Positions 1-6,773 are shown, counted from the stretch's first letter. The stretch is DNA of 10,566 nucleotides from Quisquiliibacterium sp. (GCA_023257915.1 JALRBB010000384.1:1-10566); one strand, 5' to 3'. Notes: generated by a model from the sequence alone, not told the origin. Numbers and translations are program-made.

Positions 1-2
1 CG

Positions 3-308
3 CGCAAGCTGGCCGACGCAGCGCACTACCCGGCGATCGATTTGAATGGCTCGATCTCGCGCGTGATGCAAAACCTGCTCAATACGCAGGAGATGAAGCT
101 CGCCAATCGCTTTCGTCGCCTGTGGTCGCTGTATCAACAGAATCAGGATCTGATCCAGGTGGGCGCCTACGAAAAAGGCAGCAATCCGGAGATCGACCAA
201 GCGATCCGACTGCGTGAGGCGATGGCGCAGTTCCTGCAACAGGACATGCATGTCAGCCAGGACGCCGCGACCAGCCGCCAGGCGATCCACAACATGATGA
301 CTCAATGA
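3..308 (+). CDS. fliI: FliI, flagellum-specific ATP synthase (C-terminal part)
   Basis: The gene runs off the left edge; reading from base 3 gives the last 101 residues. FliI is the cytoplasmic hexameric ATPase of the flagellar type III export apparatus, related to F1 beta subunits and YscN. The open frame begins RKLADAAHYPAIDLNGSISR, matching the conserved HYPAID...SISRVM segment just after the catalytic domain in FliI/YscN proteins. It continues with a helical C-terminal domain (LANRF.RLWSLYQQNQDLI, VGAYEKGSNPEIDQAI, then REAMAQFLQQ) that fits FliI. The first start-like codon in view (TTG at base 42) is internal and is not the start. The stop lies 19 bases before fliJ, so the two are surely co-transcribed. 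The family call is firm; FliI rather than an injectisome paralogue is supported by the FliJ-like neighbour. Confidence 0.93.
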   Translation, partial: RKLADAAHYPAIDLNGSISRVMQNLLNTQEMKLANRFRRLWSLYQQNQDLIQVGAYEKGSNPEIDQAIRLREAMAQFLQQDMHVSQDAATSRQAIHNMMTQ

Positions 309-327
309 CCGGCCCAAGGACGTAACA

Positions 328-777
328 ATGAGTGCCAACCCCGTGTGCTGGGATCTGCTGGCCCGCAAGGCGCAGACGACGGTCGATGCACGCCAGAAGG
401 AACTGGTGCAAGCCAACCAGAACCTGCAGCAGCTGCAGCAAAGCATGCAGCGCATGACCCAGCTGTACGCTGAATACGGTCAGCAGGACCGATCCGAACA
501 ATCCCAGAGCTGGGACGCACAGATGCGGCTGAATCATCGCCAGTTCATGGCCCAGTTGCTCAAGGTGCAGGAGCGCCTGTCGCGCGAGCTGCGGCTGGCG
601 ACGATGGCGGTTGAGCAGCGCGCCGACGCGCTGATGCAGGCTCAGCTACAACTGCGAAAGATGAGCACGCTGCAAGAGCAGCAGGTACGAAAACTTCAGG
701 CTGCGCAGGCCGCGAAAGACCAACTGCGCATGGACGAACTGGCAATGATGCGATTCAATATGAGAACCACGCATTAA
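328..777 (+). CDS. fliJ: FliJ, flagellar export chaperone / stalk protein
   Basis: 149 residues, close to the usual FliJ length of about 147. FliJ forms an antiparallel coiled coil like the gamma subunit of F1, sits in the FliI hexamer, and helps couple ATPase and export gate and recycle chaperones. Here almost the whole protein is predicted coiled coil: long Gln/Ala/Leu/Arg-rich heptads with very few prolines or glycines (for example QANQNLQQLQQSMQRM and EERL-type stretches near residues 75-135). Sequence conservation in this family is low, so the call leans on size, coiled-coil character and position directly after fliI. The ATG start has AAGGA at 316-320, seven bases upstream. Confidence 0.88.
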   Translation: MSANPVCWDLLARKAQTTVDARQKELVQANQNLQQLQQSMQRMTQLYAEYGQQDRSEQSQSWDAQMRLNHRQFMAQLLKVQERLSRELRLATMAVEQRADALMQAQLQLRKMSTLQEQQVRKLQAAQAAKDQLRMDELAMMRFNMRTTH

Positions 778-802
778 TCTCGCCCGGCGACCTCTAGGCC
801 CG

Positions 803-1228
803 ATGAACCAGAGACAAAAACCCACGAGCAAGGCAGGCAAGGACGACACACTTCAGACGGTGCTCACCACGCTGGTGGTGATCACCGTGCTGCTCGCCGG
901 TGGCGCCGGCGTGTACTGGTGGTTTCAACCCGAGCTATCAACACCGATCATGGTGCAGGTCAAGATCGACAATCACTGTGAAGTTGCCAATGAAGCCTTC
1001 ATGGCGATCTCGGAACCGGACGGTGCCAAGGCTTACTTCAGCGGTGACCTGGCGCTGTTGCGCACCCGCAGCACCTCCAAGGTCTATGTGCGCAGCAGCG
1101 ACAAGTATCCGGCCTTCTACTTCGAGTCCCCGCGGGTGGACGCAGCCAAGCAAGTCACGATCAAGACCGAGTGCCAGCCCGAACGGATCCAGCGCACGCT
1201 CGAGTCCCTGAAAAAGCAGTTCCAGTAG
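803..1228 (+). CDS. Single-span membrane protein, unknown function
   Basis: 141 residues; I do not recognise the family. A short polar, basic N-terminus (residues 1-15) is followed by one hydrophobic segment at about 20-39 (TVLTTLVVITVLLAGGAGVY), then a mixed beta-like domain to the C-terminus. The positive charges before the helix predict the N-terminus in the cytoplasm and residues 42-141 in the periplasm. That domain holds two cysteines, Cys59 and Cys124, which could form a disulfide. The C-terminal 15 residues look helical and basic. It starts 25 bases after fliJ with only a weak AGG (796-798) as ribosome site, so it is probably in the fliIJ transcript, in the place often taken by fliK. 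It has no FliK features: too short, no Gln/Pro-rich region, no C-terminal switch domain. Confidence 0.75.
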   Translation: MNQRQKPTSKAGKDDTLQTVLTTLVVITVLLAGGAGVYWWFQPELSTPIMVQVKIDNHCEVANEAFMAISEPDGAKAYFSGDLALLRTRSTSKVYVRSSDKYPAFYFESPRVDAAKQVTIKTECQPERIQRTLESLKKQFQ

Positions 1229-1229
1229 C

Positions 1230-1257
1230 TAGACATTCGCCGGGAAATCCCTATGAT
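1230..1257 (+). promoter_or_regulatory. Sigma-70-type promoter for the potassium channel gene
   Basis: TAGACA (1230-1235, five of six matches to TTGACA) and TATGAT (1252-1257, five of six to TATAAT) are 16 bases apart, in the gap just after the preceding stop. Transcription would begin near 1264. This makes the TTG at 1257 an unlikely start codon, because it overlaps the -10 box, and favours the ATG at 1302 for the next gene. Seen by eye only. Confidence 0.5.
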
Positions 1258-1301
1258 TGTGCGCACCGAGCATTCGCTCGATTCTGCGCCTGTGCTTCCC
1301 A

Positions 1302-2435
1302 ATGCCGATCTTCACGTTCCTGATGAAGTTCTGGACGAGCACCCCGACGCCAAAGCACCGGCGCGGCCGCGTGCTGCGCAATCTAGCCTTGATGCTGTTG
1401 ACCGTTCTGGCCTCGCACATCCTCGCGATGCGCTGGCTGGAAGGCATGGACTGGTGGAGTGCCACCTGGCTGACCTTCATCACAGTGGCCACAGTCGGCT
1501 ACGGCGATGTGGCGGCAAAGACCATGCCGGGGCAGATCGCGACCATCGCCTTGCTGGTGATTCCCGGCATCGCACTCTTTTCCAAACTGTTGGGCGAGAC
1601 CCTCGAGCAAGCTTCGATGCGCAAGAGGAGGCAACTCCTCGGGCAATGGAGATGGAACATGAAAGATCACATCCTGGTCATTAATCCACCAAAAAATGTC
1701 GAGCCCTATATGCGGGTGGTCGTCGACGAATTCCTGAAATACAAGGAATTCGAGCACTGCGCGATTCAGCTGGTGTCGACCCAGTTCCCCCACGGGCTGC
1801 CGATTACCCTGCAGGACATGAACGTTTTGTTGTACTCCGGATCAGCCAATTCCGAGACAACGTTACAGGCTGTCAGGGCCGATCTGGCCAAGGTCATCAT
1901 CGTGCTGGCCACCGATCCGGATCAGGAAGATTCCGACTCCGCTACCTTCGATCTGATTCACCGCGTCCGCGACATGGGCTCCAAGGCCTATATCGTGGCT
2001 GAATCGATCAGCGATAAGAACCGGCGTCGCATCAAGACGGCTGGTGCCAATGCGACGATGCGACCAATTCGCGCCTACCCGGAAATCGCGGTGCGGGCGG
2101 TGCTGGCGCCAGGCTCGGAAAACGTCATTGAAGAGCTGTTCGACAGCGCGGGCTCGGAATACAAGACGATCATGACTCCGGCGATGAGCCTGCCATGGCG
2201 CATCGTGATGCAGGTCTGCGTCGCGGGCGACTTCGGCACACCGCTGGCCTGGATCCGCGACGACAATGAAATCATCATCAACCCTTACGGATCATCGATC
2301 GCGAACTATAAGGGCCTGATCCTCGCCGTGTCGGACCAGGCAAGCTGGACCAACGAGCAACTCATTGGGGCACTGACTCAGGCACTGGATGCAGCCGAAA
2401 CGTCCAACGCTGCGGCGTCCGGCGCTTCGGGATAA
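1302..2435 (+). CDS. Two-TM potassium channel with degenerate RCK-like domain
   Basis: 377 residues. The order is a basic N-terminus, TM1 (about 24-44), pore helix (about 51-63), the K+ filter TVGYGD at 64-69, TM2 (about 76-96), then a cytoplasmic domain from about 122. That is the KcsA/MthK-type pore (Ion_trans_2) plus an RCK/TrkA-N-like fold, so it should pass potassium across the inner membrane under control of the soluble domain. The Rossmann start is unusual: after HILVI the expected GxGxxG reads NPPKNVE, with no glycine, and the usual acidic residue after beta-2 is not apparent (QLVST). The second half is more normal (SGSANSETTLQAV, then KVIIVLATD). So NAD(H) binding is doubtful. Residues 295-350 may be an RCK_C-like region. 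The frame is open upstream to a TTG at 1257, but that overlaps a -10 box. Neither 1302 nor 1323 has a clear ribosome site, so the start is uncertain. Confidence 0.87.
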   Translation: MPIFTFLMKFWTSTPTPKHRRGRVLRNLALMLLTVLASHILAMRWLEGMDWWSATWLTFITVATVGYGDVAAKTMPGQIATIALLVIPGIALFSKLLGETLEQASMRKRRQLLGQWRWNMKDHILVINPPKNVEPYMRVVVDEFLKYKEFEHCAIQLVSTQFPHGLPITLQDMNVLLYSGSANSETTLQAVRADLAKVIIVLATDPDQEDSDSATFDLIHRVRDMGSKAYIVAESISDKNRRRIKTAGANATMRPIRAYPEIAVRAVLAPGSENVIEELFDSAGSEYKTIMTPAMSLPWRIVMQVCVAGDFGTPLAWIRDDNEIIINPYGSSIANYKGLILAVSDQASWTNEQLIGALTQALDAAETSNAAASGASG

Positions 2436-2479
2436 CCGGTGTTAGCAGCCCAGCCCGCTAAAACCCGCCCGATGTCCGC

Positions 2480-2803
2480 ATGACCGGACCCGAACATCGC
2501 CAGCCGAAAAATGCGGTCCTTCGCGAACGCATTGACCGTCTGCGGGATCTCCATGTGCAACTGCACACGCTGACGACGCAGGCCTTTCAGGATGTGCTGG
2601 ACCAGGTTCGTGGCGGCAAGGCCTCCGAACCCGGCGCGGTGCTGGACGACATGATCAAGCGCTATATCGAGCGGCTGCACACGCAGCAACACAAGATCGA
2701 GCAGGAGTTTTCGGCGCTGGCCAAGGGCGGTTTGCTCACCGATGAGGAACTCGCTGCGCTGGTCTGGGATCACGTTCCAGAAGACCGCTCCGACAAGGGT
2801 TGA
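2480..2803 (+). CDS. Small helical hypothetical protein
   Basis: 107 residues, not recognised. It is strongly charged and almost entirely helix-forming: a first helix near 10-44 (VLRERIDRLRDLHVQLHTL), a Gly/Pro break at about 45-53, a second helix near 54-82 and a short acidic third helix (TDEELAALVWDH). There is no signal peptide, membrane span, cysteine or metal motif, so it is probably a cytoplasmic helical bundle or adaptor. It lies 44 bases after the channel gene with no obvious ribosome site, which lowers confidence in the start. A longer open frame on the opposite strand (2378-2863) covers it. I prefer this one because its composition is protein-like and the other runs into the channel gene. 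Confidence 0.55.
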   Translation: MTGPEHRQPKNAVLRERIDRLRDLHVQLHTLTTQAFQDVLDQVRGGKASEPGAVLDDMIKRYIERLHTQQHKIEQEFSALAKGGLLTDEELAALVWDHVPEDRSDKG

Positions 2804-2830
2804 GCAGGCCGGTCCATTCTCTGCGATCAA

Positions 2831-2846
2831 GCACCGCAAACGGTGC
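2831..2846. repeat. Perfect 6-bp inverted repeat (hairpin or operator)
   Basis: GCACCG CAAA CGGTGC: a perfect 6-base stem with a four-base loop, 28 bases after the hypothetical gene and about 56 before the GST coding region. No T-run follows, so it is not a classic intrinsic terminator. It lies where the -35 region of the next gene would be, so it could also be a protein-binding dyad. Confidence 0.4.
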
Positions 2847-2867
2847 GCAAAGCGGCGCGACACCGCC

Positions 2868-2873
2868 TATGAT
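2868..2873 (+). promoter_or_regulatory. Possible -10 box for the GST gene
   Basis: TATGAT matches the sigma-70 -10 consensus at five of six bases. No convincing -35 element lies 16-18 bases upstream; the inverted repeat at 2831-2846 ends there instead. If real, transcription would start near 2880, about ten bases before the ribosome site, and might need an activator bound at the dyad. Confidence 0.3.
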
Positions 2874-2890
2874 GAGCGGCACTTAGCCCC

Positions 2891-2908
2891 AAGGAGATGA
2901 TGATGATG
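2891..2908 (+). promoter_or_regulatory. Strong ribosome site followed by four tandem ATG codons
   Basis: AAGGAG (2891-2896) is followed without a gap by four in-frame ATGs at 2897, 2900, 2903 and 2906. Normal spacing of 5-9 bases points to 2903 (gap 6) or 2906 (gap 9), not to the first ATG, which touches the ribosome site. Confidence 0.7.
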
Positions 2909-3517
2909 TTCTACGACTCGGTCGGCCCGAATCCGCGCGTGGTGCGCATGTTTGCTGCAGAGCGCGGCATCGAACTGAACAAGACCAAGGTGGACCTGCG
3001 TGGCGGCGAGAACCGTCAGGCGCCTTACCTGTCGAAGAATCCGTCGGGGCAGCTACCCTGCCTGGAACTCGATGACGGCACGGTGCTGGCCGAAATCACC
3101 GCGATCTGTGAATACCTGGACGAGATCGGTCCGGCCGGCAAGACGCTGATCGGCTCGAACGCGCAAGAACGCGCAGTCACCCGCATGTGGGTGCGACGGA
3201 TCGACCTGAACATCCTCGAGCCGATGGCCAACGGCTTTCGCTTTGCCGAGGGTCTGAAACTGTTCGAGCCCCGGATCCGGGTCATGCCGCAGGCGGCAGC
3301 CGATCTCAAGGCGCTCGCCCAGGAAAAACTCACCTGGCTGGACGGCCTGATCGCCGGTCGCGAGTTCGTCTGCGGCAATCGCATGACGCTGGCCGATATC
3401 CTGCTGTTCGTCTTCCTGGATTTCGCGGCCGGGGTCGGGCAACCCATCAATCAGGACAACCGCAACGTCGTTGCGCTGTATGAGCGCATGAAGGCGCGTG
3501 CGAGCGCGGCAGCCTGA
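2903..3517 (+). CDS. Glutathione S-transferase family protein
   Basis: About 204 residues, usual for a soluble two-domain GST. Counting from the ATG at 2906, the thioredoxin-like N-domain has FYDSVGPNPRVVR at 2-14 with Ser5 or Asn9 as candidate glutathione-activating residues, the cis-proline in GQLPCLEL (Pro51) and the glutathione-binding acidic residue in LAEITAICEYL (Glu63). The helical C-domain carries the N-capping/hydrophobic staple motif in the NRMTLADILLF stretch. Such enzymes conjugate, isomerise, reduce or cleave small electrophiles with glutathione in the cytoplasm; the class is not certain. It has its own candidate promoter and stands 123 bases before the oxygenase gene, so it may be an independent unit. 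Start choice is discussed with the ribosome site. Confidence 0.9.
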   Translation: MMFYDSVGPNPRVVRMFAAERGIELNKTKVDLRGGENRQAPYLSKNPSGQLPCLELDDGTVLAEITAICEYLDEIGPAGKTLIGSNAQERAVTRMWVRRIDLNILEPMANGFRFAEGLKLFEPRIRVMPQAAADLKALAQEKLTWLDGLIAGREFVCGNRMTLADILLFVFLDFAAGVGQPINQDNRNVVALYERMKARASAAA

Positions 3518-3533
3518 GTGCCGACATCGGAGC

Positions 3534-3575
3534 GGGCCCAGCGGCTAACGCCGGGCCCAGCGTCCGAAAGCCCGG
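3534..3575. repeat. Direct GGGCCCAGCG repeats with overlapping hairpins
   Basis: GGGCCCAGCG occurs at 3534-3543 and again at 3553-3562, starts 19 bases apart. Because GGGCCC is its own complement, the copies can pair around GGC TAAC GCC. An alternative stem pairs CCGGGC (3551-3556) with GCCCGG (3570-3575). It could end GST transcription, though no T-run follows, or be an operator with two sites about two helical turns apart, just upstream of the TTGACA at 3578. Confidence 0.35.
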
Positions 3576-3577
3576 TG

Positions 3578-3605
3578 TTGACACCCTGCCCCACTGGCCT
3601 AAGCT
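3578..3605 (+). promoter_or_regulatory. Candidate sigma-70 promoter for oxygenase/propeller genes
   Basis: TTGACA (3578-3583, perfect -35) is followed after 16 bases by TAAGCT (3600-3605), a weak -10 with three of six matches. Transcription would begin near 3612, about 29 bases before the ATG at 3641. The perfect -35 with a poor -10 fits a regulated promoter, but this is by eye only. Confidence 0.4.
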
Positions 3606-3640
3606 GGCAGGCATCGCCAACCCAGAGCCCAGGACGCCCG

Positions 3641-4795
3641 ATGGACACCACCGCCTTATCGCAGCAGGACTACAACGCCGCCTTGCGCGACTATCTCGTG
3701 CAGGGGGAGCACCGGGCGATGCAGCTCGGCAACCGCGGCCCGGTGCGCTTTACCGCCGACGGCAAGATCGCGCCCGACATCCTCGAGGCCTATTGGCGCT
3801 GCGGCTTTTATGTGTTCGAAGGCGTGCTGCACGCCGACGAGCTGGCCGACATCGAGCGCGATCTGCACAATATTCTCGAGCGGCTGCCTGTTCGACGCGG
3901 AGCCGAGCTCGATCGCCAGGGCCGGCCAGCGCTTGGCACCGGCTGCCAGGCGCCGACACTGTTCTGGTCCAGGCCGCTGGGCGATCCGGTCGGCGGCACC
4001 GGACAACACAATGGTCGACATCCGGTAAAGATGCGCGAGGCGCAGGCCGCGGCCGATGCGCCCGATGAAATTGTCTACCTGATCCTGGGCTCGCTGCAGT
4101 TCTCCGAGGCGGCACTGCGGGTCTACGGGCATCCGCACCTGCTGGCGATGGCGGCTGCGGTCAACGGCGATGATTTCGTGCCCTTCAATGAAGCACTGTT
4201 CATCAAGGAGCCGGGCCTTGGCGCCTCGGTCGCCTGGCATCAGGACGGGGTCACGCACTGGAACTCGCCGGAGCTGGATGCGGGCACGCATGGCTTTAAT
4301 TTCATGGCTCAGCTCTACGGCTGCAATGCGGCCAACGGGGTCTGGGTAGTGCCCGGCTCGCACCGAAACGGCAAGGCCGATATTCCGGCGATGGCGGCGC
4401 GAGCCGGCTCCGACATGCTGCCGGACGCGGTGCCAATCCTTTGCGCTCCCGGGGATGTCGCGATCACGAACCGCCAGACGGTGCATGGTTCGTTCGCCAA
4501 TACCAGCCCCGACTGGCGAGTGACCTTGAATTTTGGCTTTCATCGGCGGCGCTCGGTGCTCGGCATCGAAACCAATGGCACGACGCACACCCGTCAGCGC
4601 ATGGTCTATGACGATGCGGTGATTCGCCAGCGCGCGCGCATGATCGGCTACGGCATCGACGCGCGTCGCCAGCGCTTTCCGCACGAACCTCCCTTCGTCT
4701 ACAAGCCGCATGCGGAGCGCGGCGAAGTCTGGCGTTGGGACGAGCAAGCCAAGGCGAGCATTCGCGACTACAACCTGCAAGATCTGAGCATCTGA
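3641..4795 (+). CDS. PhyH-family Fe(II)/2-oxoglutarate dioxygenase
   Basis: 384 residues. Phytanoyl-CoA dioxygenase family enzymes hydroxylate a substrate using O2 and 2-oxoglutarate, releasing succinate and CO2. The double-stranded beta-helix metal site is visible: HQD (His200, Asp202 in VAWHQDGVTHW) and the distal histidine in TVHGSFAN (His282). Arg293 in SPDWRVTLNFGF is the likely 2-oxoglutarate carboxylate ligand. VWVVPGSHRNGK is the typical strand-loop before the distal histidine. The N-domain (about 40-75, GFYVFEGVLHADELADIERD) is the usual PhyH opening helix. The frame is open back to a GTG at 3518 touching the previous stop, but AGGA at 3631-3634 sits six bases before ATG 3641 and the upstream residues are Pro/Ser-rich without family likeness, so I use 3641. 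The substrate is unknown. Thirteen bases separate it from the propeller gene. Confidence 0.92.
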   Translation: MDTTALSQQDYNAALRDYLVQGEHRAMQLGNRGPVRFTADGKIAPDILEAYWRCGFYVFEGVLHADELADIERDLHNILERLPVRRGAELDRQGRPALGTGCQAPTLFWSRPLGDPVGGTGQHNGRHPVKMREAQAAADAPDEIVYLILGSLQFSEAALRVYGHPHLLAMAAAVNGDDFVPFNEALFIKEPGLGASVAWHQDGVTHWNSPELDAGTHGFNFMAQLYGCNAANGVWVVPGSHRNGKADIPAMAARAGSDMLPDAVPILCAPGDVAITNRQTVHGSFANTSPDWRVTLNFGFHRRRSVLGIETNGTTHTRQRMVYDDAVIRQRARMIGYGIDARRQRFPHEPPFVYKPHAERGEVWRWDEQAKASIRDYNLQDLSI

Positions 4796-4808
4796 AGGAG
4801 CGCATCTG

Positions 4809-5813
4809 ATGCCCGACCAGCCCCCTGAGCAGAGCCAGAATCTGACCTTGTATGTCGGCACTGCCGGCATGTCGGTATGGTTCAGCCGTGACCTGGGCGA
4901 AACCTGGGAGCGACCCTACAGCGAGAGCGGCATGTACCTGGAAACCCGGGTCTGGGCGTTGTCGACGCATCCGTCACGGCCCGGAGAAGTGTTCGCCGGC
5001 ACCGACTCGGGCATCTATCGCTGGCGCGAAGCGGAGCAGCGCTGGACGCATCTGCCTGGCCCGCTCGACACCACCTGCACCTGGACGCTGGCGCGGCGCA
5101 AGGACGATCCGAACGTCATCGTCGCTGGCACCCAACCGGCCGCGCTCTACCGCTCCGACGATGGTGGCGTGAACTGGCGCCAGCTGCCGGCGCAATTCGC
5201 CACCGAGTGCATCTTCGTGCATCAGCCAAGGGTCACACAGGCAATCTTCGATCCGGAGCAACCCGACACACTTTGGGCCGGCGTCGAAATTGATGCGATT
5301 CATCGCAGTCGCGACGGTGGTAACAGCTGGGATCGGCTCGACCAGGGCTTGATCTCCGGCGACGTGCATGGCGTGACAGTGGTACGCACGCCGGCCGGCC
5401 GGGTCTTGTTTGCAACCACCAACAAGGGGCTGCATCGCAGCGACGACGAAGGCGAGAGCTGGCAGATGCAGACGCTGGACTCGCCATGGCAGTACACCCG
5501 CAGTGTCGGGGCCCGCGCCGACGGCGACGGCACACTGTTTCTGACCAACGGCAATGGTCCGCCCGGCTCAACCGGCCGGCTGCTGCGTTCGCGCGATTAC
5601 GGCGCCACCTGGCAGAACGCCGGACTGCCAGGCGAGACCAACAGCACGCCCTGGTGCTTTGCGTCGGACGCCAGCGCCCCGCAGATCATGTTCACAGTGA
5701 CCAATCTTGGCGAGCTGTATCGCAGCCTGGACGGCGGCGACAGCTGGACCAAGCTCAAGCGCGAATTCGGCGAGGTTCGCGCACTGGCCATCGGAGTGGC
5801 GGCCGGCGCCTGA
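4809..5813 (+). CDS. Asp-box (BNR/sortilin-like) beta-propeller protein
   Basis: 334 residues. Six clear Asp boxes (S-x-D-x-G-x-T/S/N-W) occur at residues 26-33, 116-123, 167-174, 211-218, 261-268 and 306-313. Spacing is about 45-50, apart from a double gap after the first, where a degenerate copy (RWREAEQRW, about 71-79) fits. This suggests a seven-bladed propeller with one worn box. Such folds occur in sialidases, sortilin-type receptors and plant-type photosystem assembly factors (Ycf48). There is no sialidase RIP motif or obvious catalytic set, and no signal peptide, so it is probably a cytoplasmic scaffold or ligand-binding protein rather than a secreted glycosidase. AAGGAG (4795-4800) begins on the last base of the oxygenase stop codon, eight bases before the ATG. 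The two genes are therefore an operon, hinting that the proteins act together. Confidence 0.85.
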   Translation: MPDQPPEQSQNLTLYVGTAGMSVWFSRDLGETWERPYSESGMYLETRVWALSTHPSRPGEVFAGTDSGIYRWREAEQRWTHLPGPLDTTCTWTLARRKDDPNVIVAGTQPAALYRSDDGGVNWRQLPAQFATECIFVHQPRVTQAIFDPEQPDTLWAGVEIDAIHRSRDGGNSWDRLDQGLISGDVHGVTVVRTPAGRVLFATTNKGLHRSDDEGESWQMQTLDSPWQYTRSVGARADGDGTLFLTNGNGPPGSTGRLLRSRDYGATWQNAGLPGETNSTPWCFASDASAPQIMFTVTNLGELYRSLDGGDSWTKLKREFGEVRALAIGVAAGA

Positions 5814-5828
5814 GCAGTCAAGGGGTCG

Positions 5829-5847
5829 CCGGGGACACTATGCCCGG
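5829..5847. repeat. Short inverted repeat before the LysR gene
   Basis: CCGGG (5829-5833) and CCCGG (5843-5847) flank nine bases in the 54-base gap between the propeller and regulator genes. A poor -10-like TATGCC (5839-5844) lies inside. It could be an operator for autoregulation or a weak hairpin, but five base pairs in GC-rich DNA can arise by chance. Confidence 0.25.
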
Positions 5848-5867
5848 ATTCAAGGGAGAATGGCCAG

Positions 5868-6773
5868 ATGCTTCCTGACATCGATTCGCTGGCCCTGTTC
5901 GTGCGCGCAGCCGAGTTGCGCAACCTGACGCGGGCCGCCGAGGCCAGTTTCATCACGGTGCCAGCGGCGAGCCGCAGGCTGTCGCTACTCGAGCATCAGT
6001 TCAGCGCGCAGTTGTTCGAGCGCCATTCGCGCGGCCTTGAACTCACGCCAGCGGGGGAGCAGCTGCTGAGCCTGGCCCGCGAAGTCATCGCCAGCGTGCA
6101 CCACATGCGCGCCGAGATGGGGAACTACGCGACAGGCCGTCAGGCGGTGATCCGGATGCAAGGCAATACCTCGGCGATGACGCAGTTTCTGCCGGGCGAC
6201 ATCGCGAGCTTTCAGGCTGCGCACGACAAGGTGCGCATCGTGCTGGAGGAATGCTGGAGCGAGGACGCGGTGCGGCGCCTGCGCAGCAACGAGGCGGATA
6301 TCGGCGTCGTGGTCGAAGGCTGCAGCGCCGAGGGCCTGTGGACCCGACCGTATCGCCGCGACCGGCTCGCGGCGGTGCTGCGCACCGACGATCCGATCGA
6401 TGAACCCGAGCTGGCATTTTCGCTACTGCTCGAGCGCGACCTGGTGGGTCTCGAAGGCAGCAGCACGCTGACCCGCCTACTCACCGCACAAGCCTCCAGC
6501 CTGATGCGTCCGATGCCATTGCGTGTGCAGGTGCGCAGCTTCGAGGCGGTTTGCCGGGCGGTCGAGGCGCGGTTGGGCACTGGCATCCTGCCGCTGACCG
6601 CGGCACGCAGCTTCGCCGAGTCGATGCATCTGAAGGTGATTCCGCTGACCGATCCGTGGGCGCTGCGCCGGATGCTGCTTTGCCTGCGGCAAAAACCTGA
6701 CCCGGCTTCGCCGCTCGGCCTGCTGGTTGCACACCTCGAAGCTCAGGCGGCGGCCGACGACGGCGACGCCTGA
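5868..6773 (+). CDS. LysR-type transcriptional regulator
   Basis: 301 residues, the standard LysR length. The N-terminal winged helix-turn-helix is clear: DSLALFVRAAELRNLTRAAE, then VPAASRRLSLLEHQFSAQLF and the wing HSRGLELTPAGEQLL (about 5-67), followed by the linker helix (68-90). The effector domain (about 92-295) has the two-lobed periplasmic-binding-protein fold, with NEADIGVVVEG and ARLGTGILPLTAA recognisable. Such regulators bind DNA as tetramers and respond to a small pathway molecule. AAGGGAGAA (5852-5860) supports the ATG at 5868. It follows the oxygenase and propeller genes on the same strand and faces the six-gene minus-strand run; either could be its target. The usual divergent gene-regulator arrangement is absent, so its binding site is not predicted by position. 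Confidence 0.93.
   Translation: MLPDIDSLALFVRAAELRNLTRAAEASFITVPAASRRLSLLEHQFSAQLFERHSRGLELTPAGEQLLSLAREVIASVHHMRAEMGNYATGRQAVIRMQGNTSAMTQFLPGDIASFQAAHDKVRIVLEECWSEDAVRRLRSNEADIGVVVEGCSAEGLWTRPYRRDRLAAVLRTDDPIDEPELAFSLLLERDLVGLEGSSTLTRLLTAQASSLMRPMPLRVQVRSFEAVCRAVEARLGTGILPLTAARSFAESMHLKVIPLTDPWALRRMLLCLRQKPDPASPLGLLVAHLEAQAAADDGDA

Noticed and set aside
1253..1684. Plus-strand frame starting at ATG 1253, close to the channel start
   Set aside because: It runs in a different frame through the channel gene, has no domain, and its start overlaps the -10 box.
2378..2863. 161-codon minus-strand frame covering the small hypothetical gene
   Set aside because: It overlaps the end of the channel gene and the whole plus-strand frame, with no recognisable motif; the plus-strand product has a more protein-like composition, though neither is proven.
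3656..4870. Long open frame (404 codons) on the minus strand opposite the oxygenase gene
   Set aside because: It lies wholly antisense to a gene with clear PhyH motifs, has no recognisable domain and an Arg/Ala-rich composition typical of antisense frames in GC-rich DNA.
4809..5813. Sialidase reading of the Asp-box protein
   Set aside because: Asp boxes alone are structural; there is no RIP motif, visible arginine triad or signal peptide.
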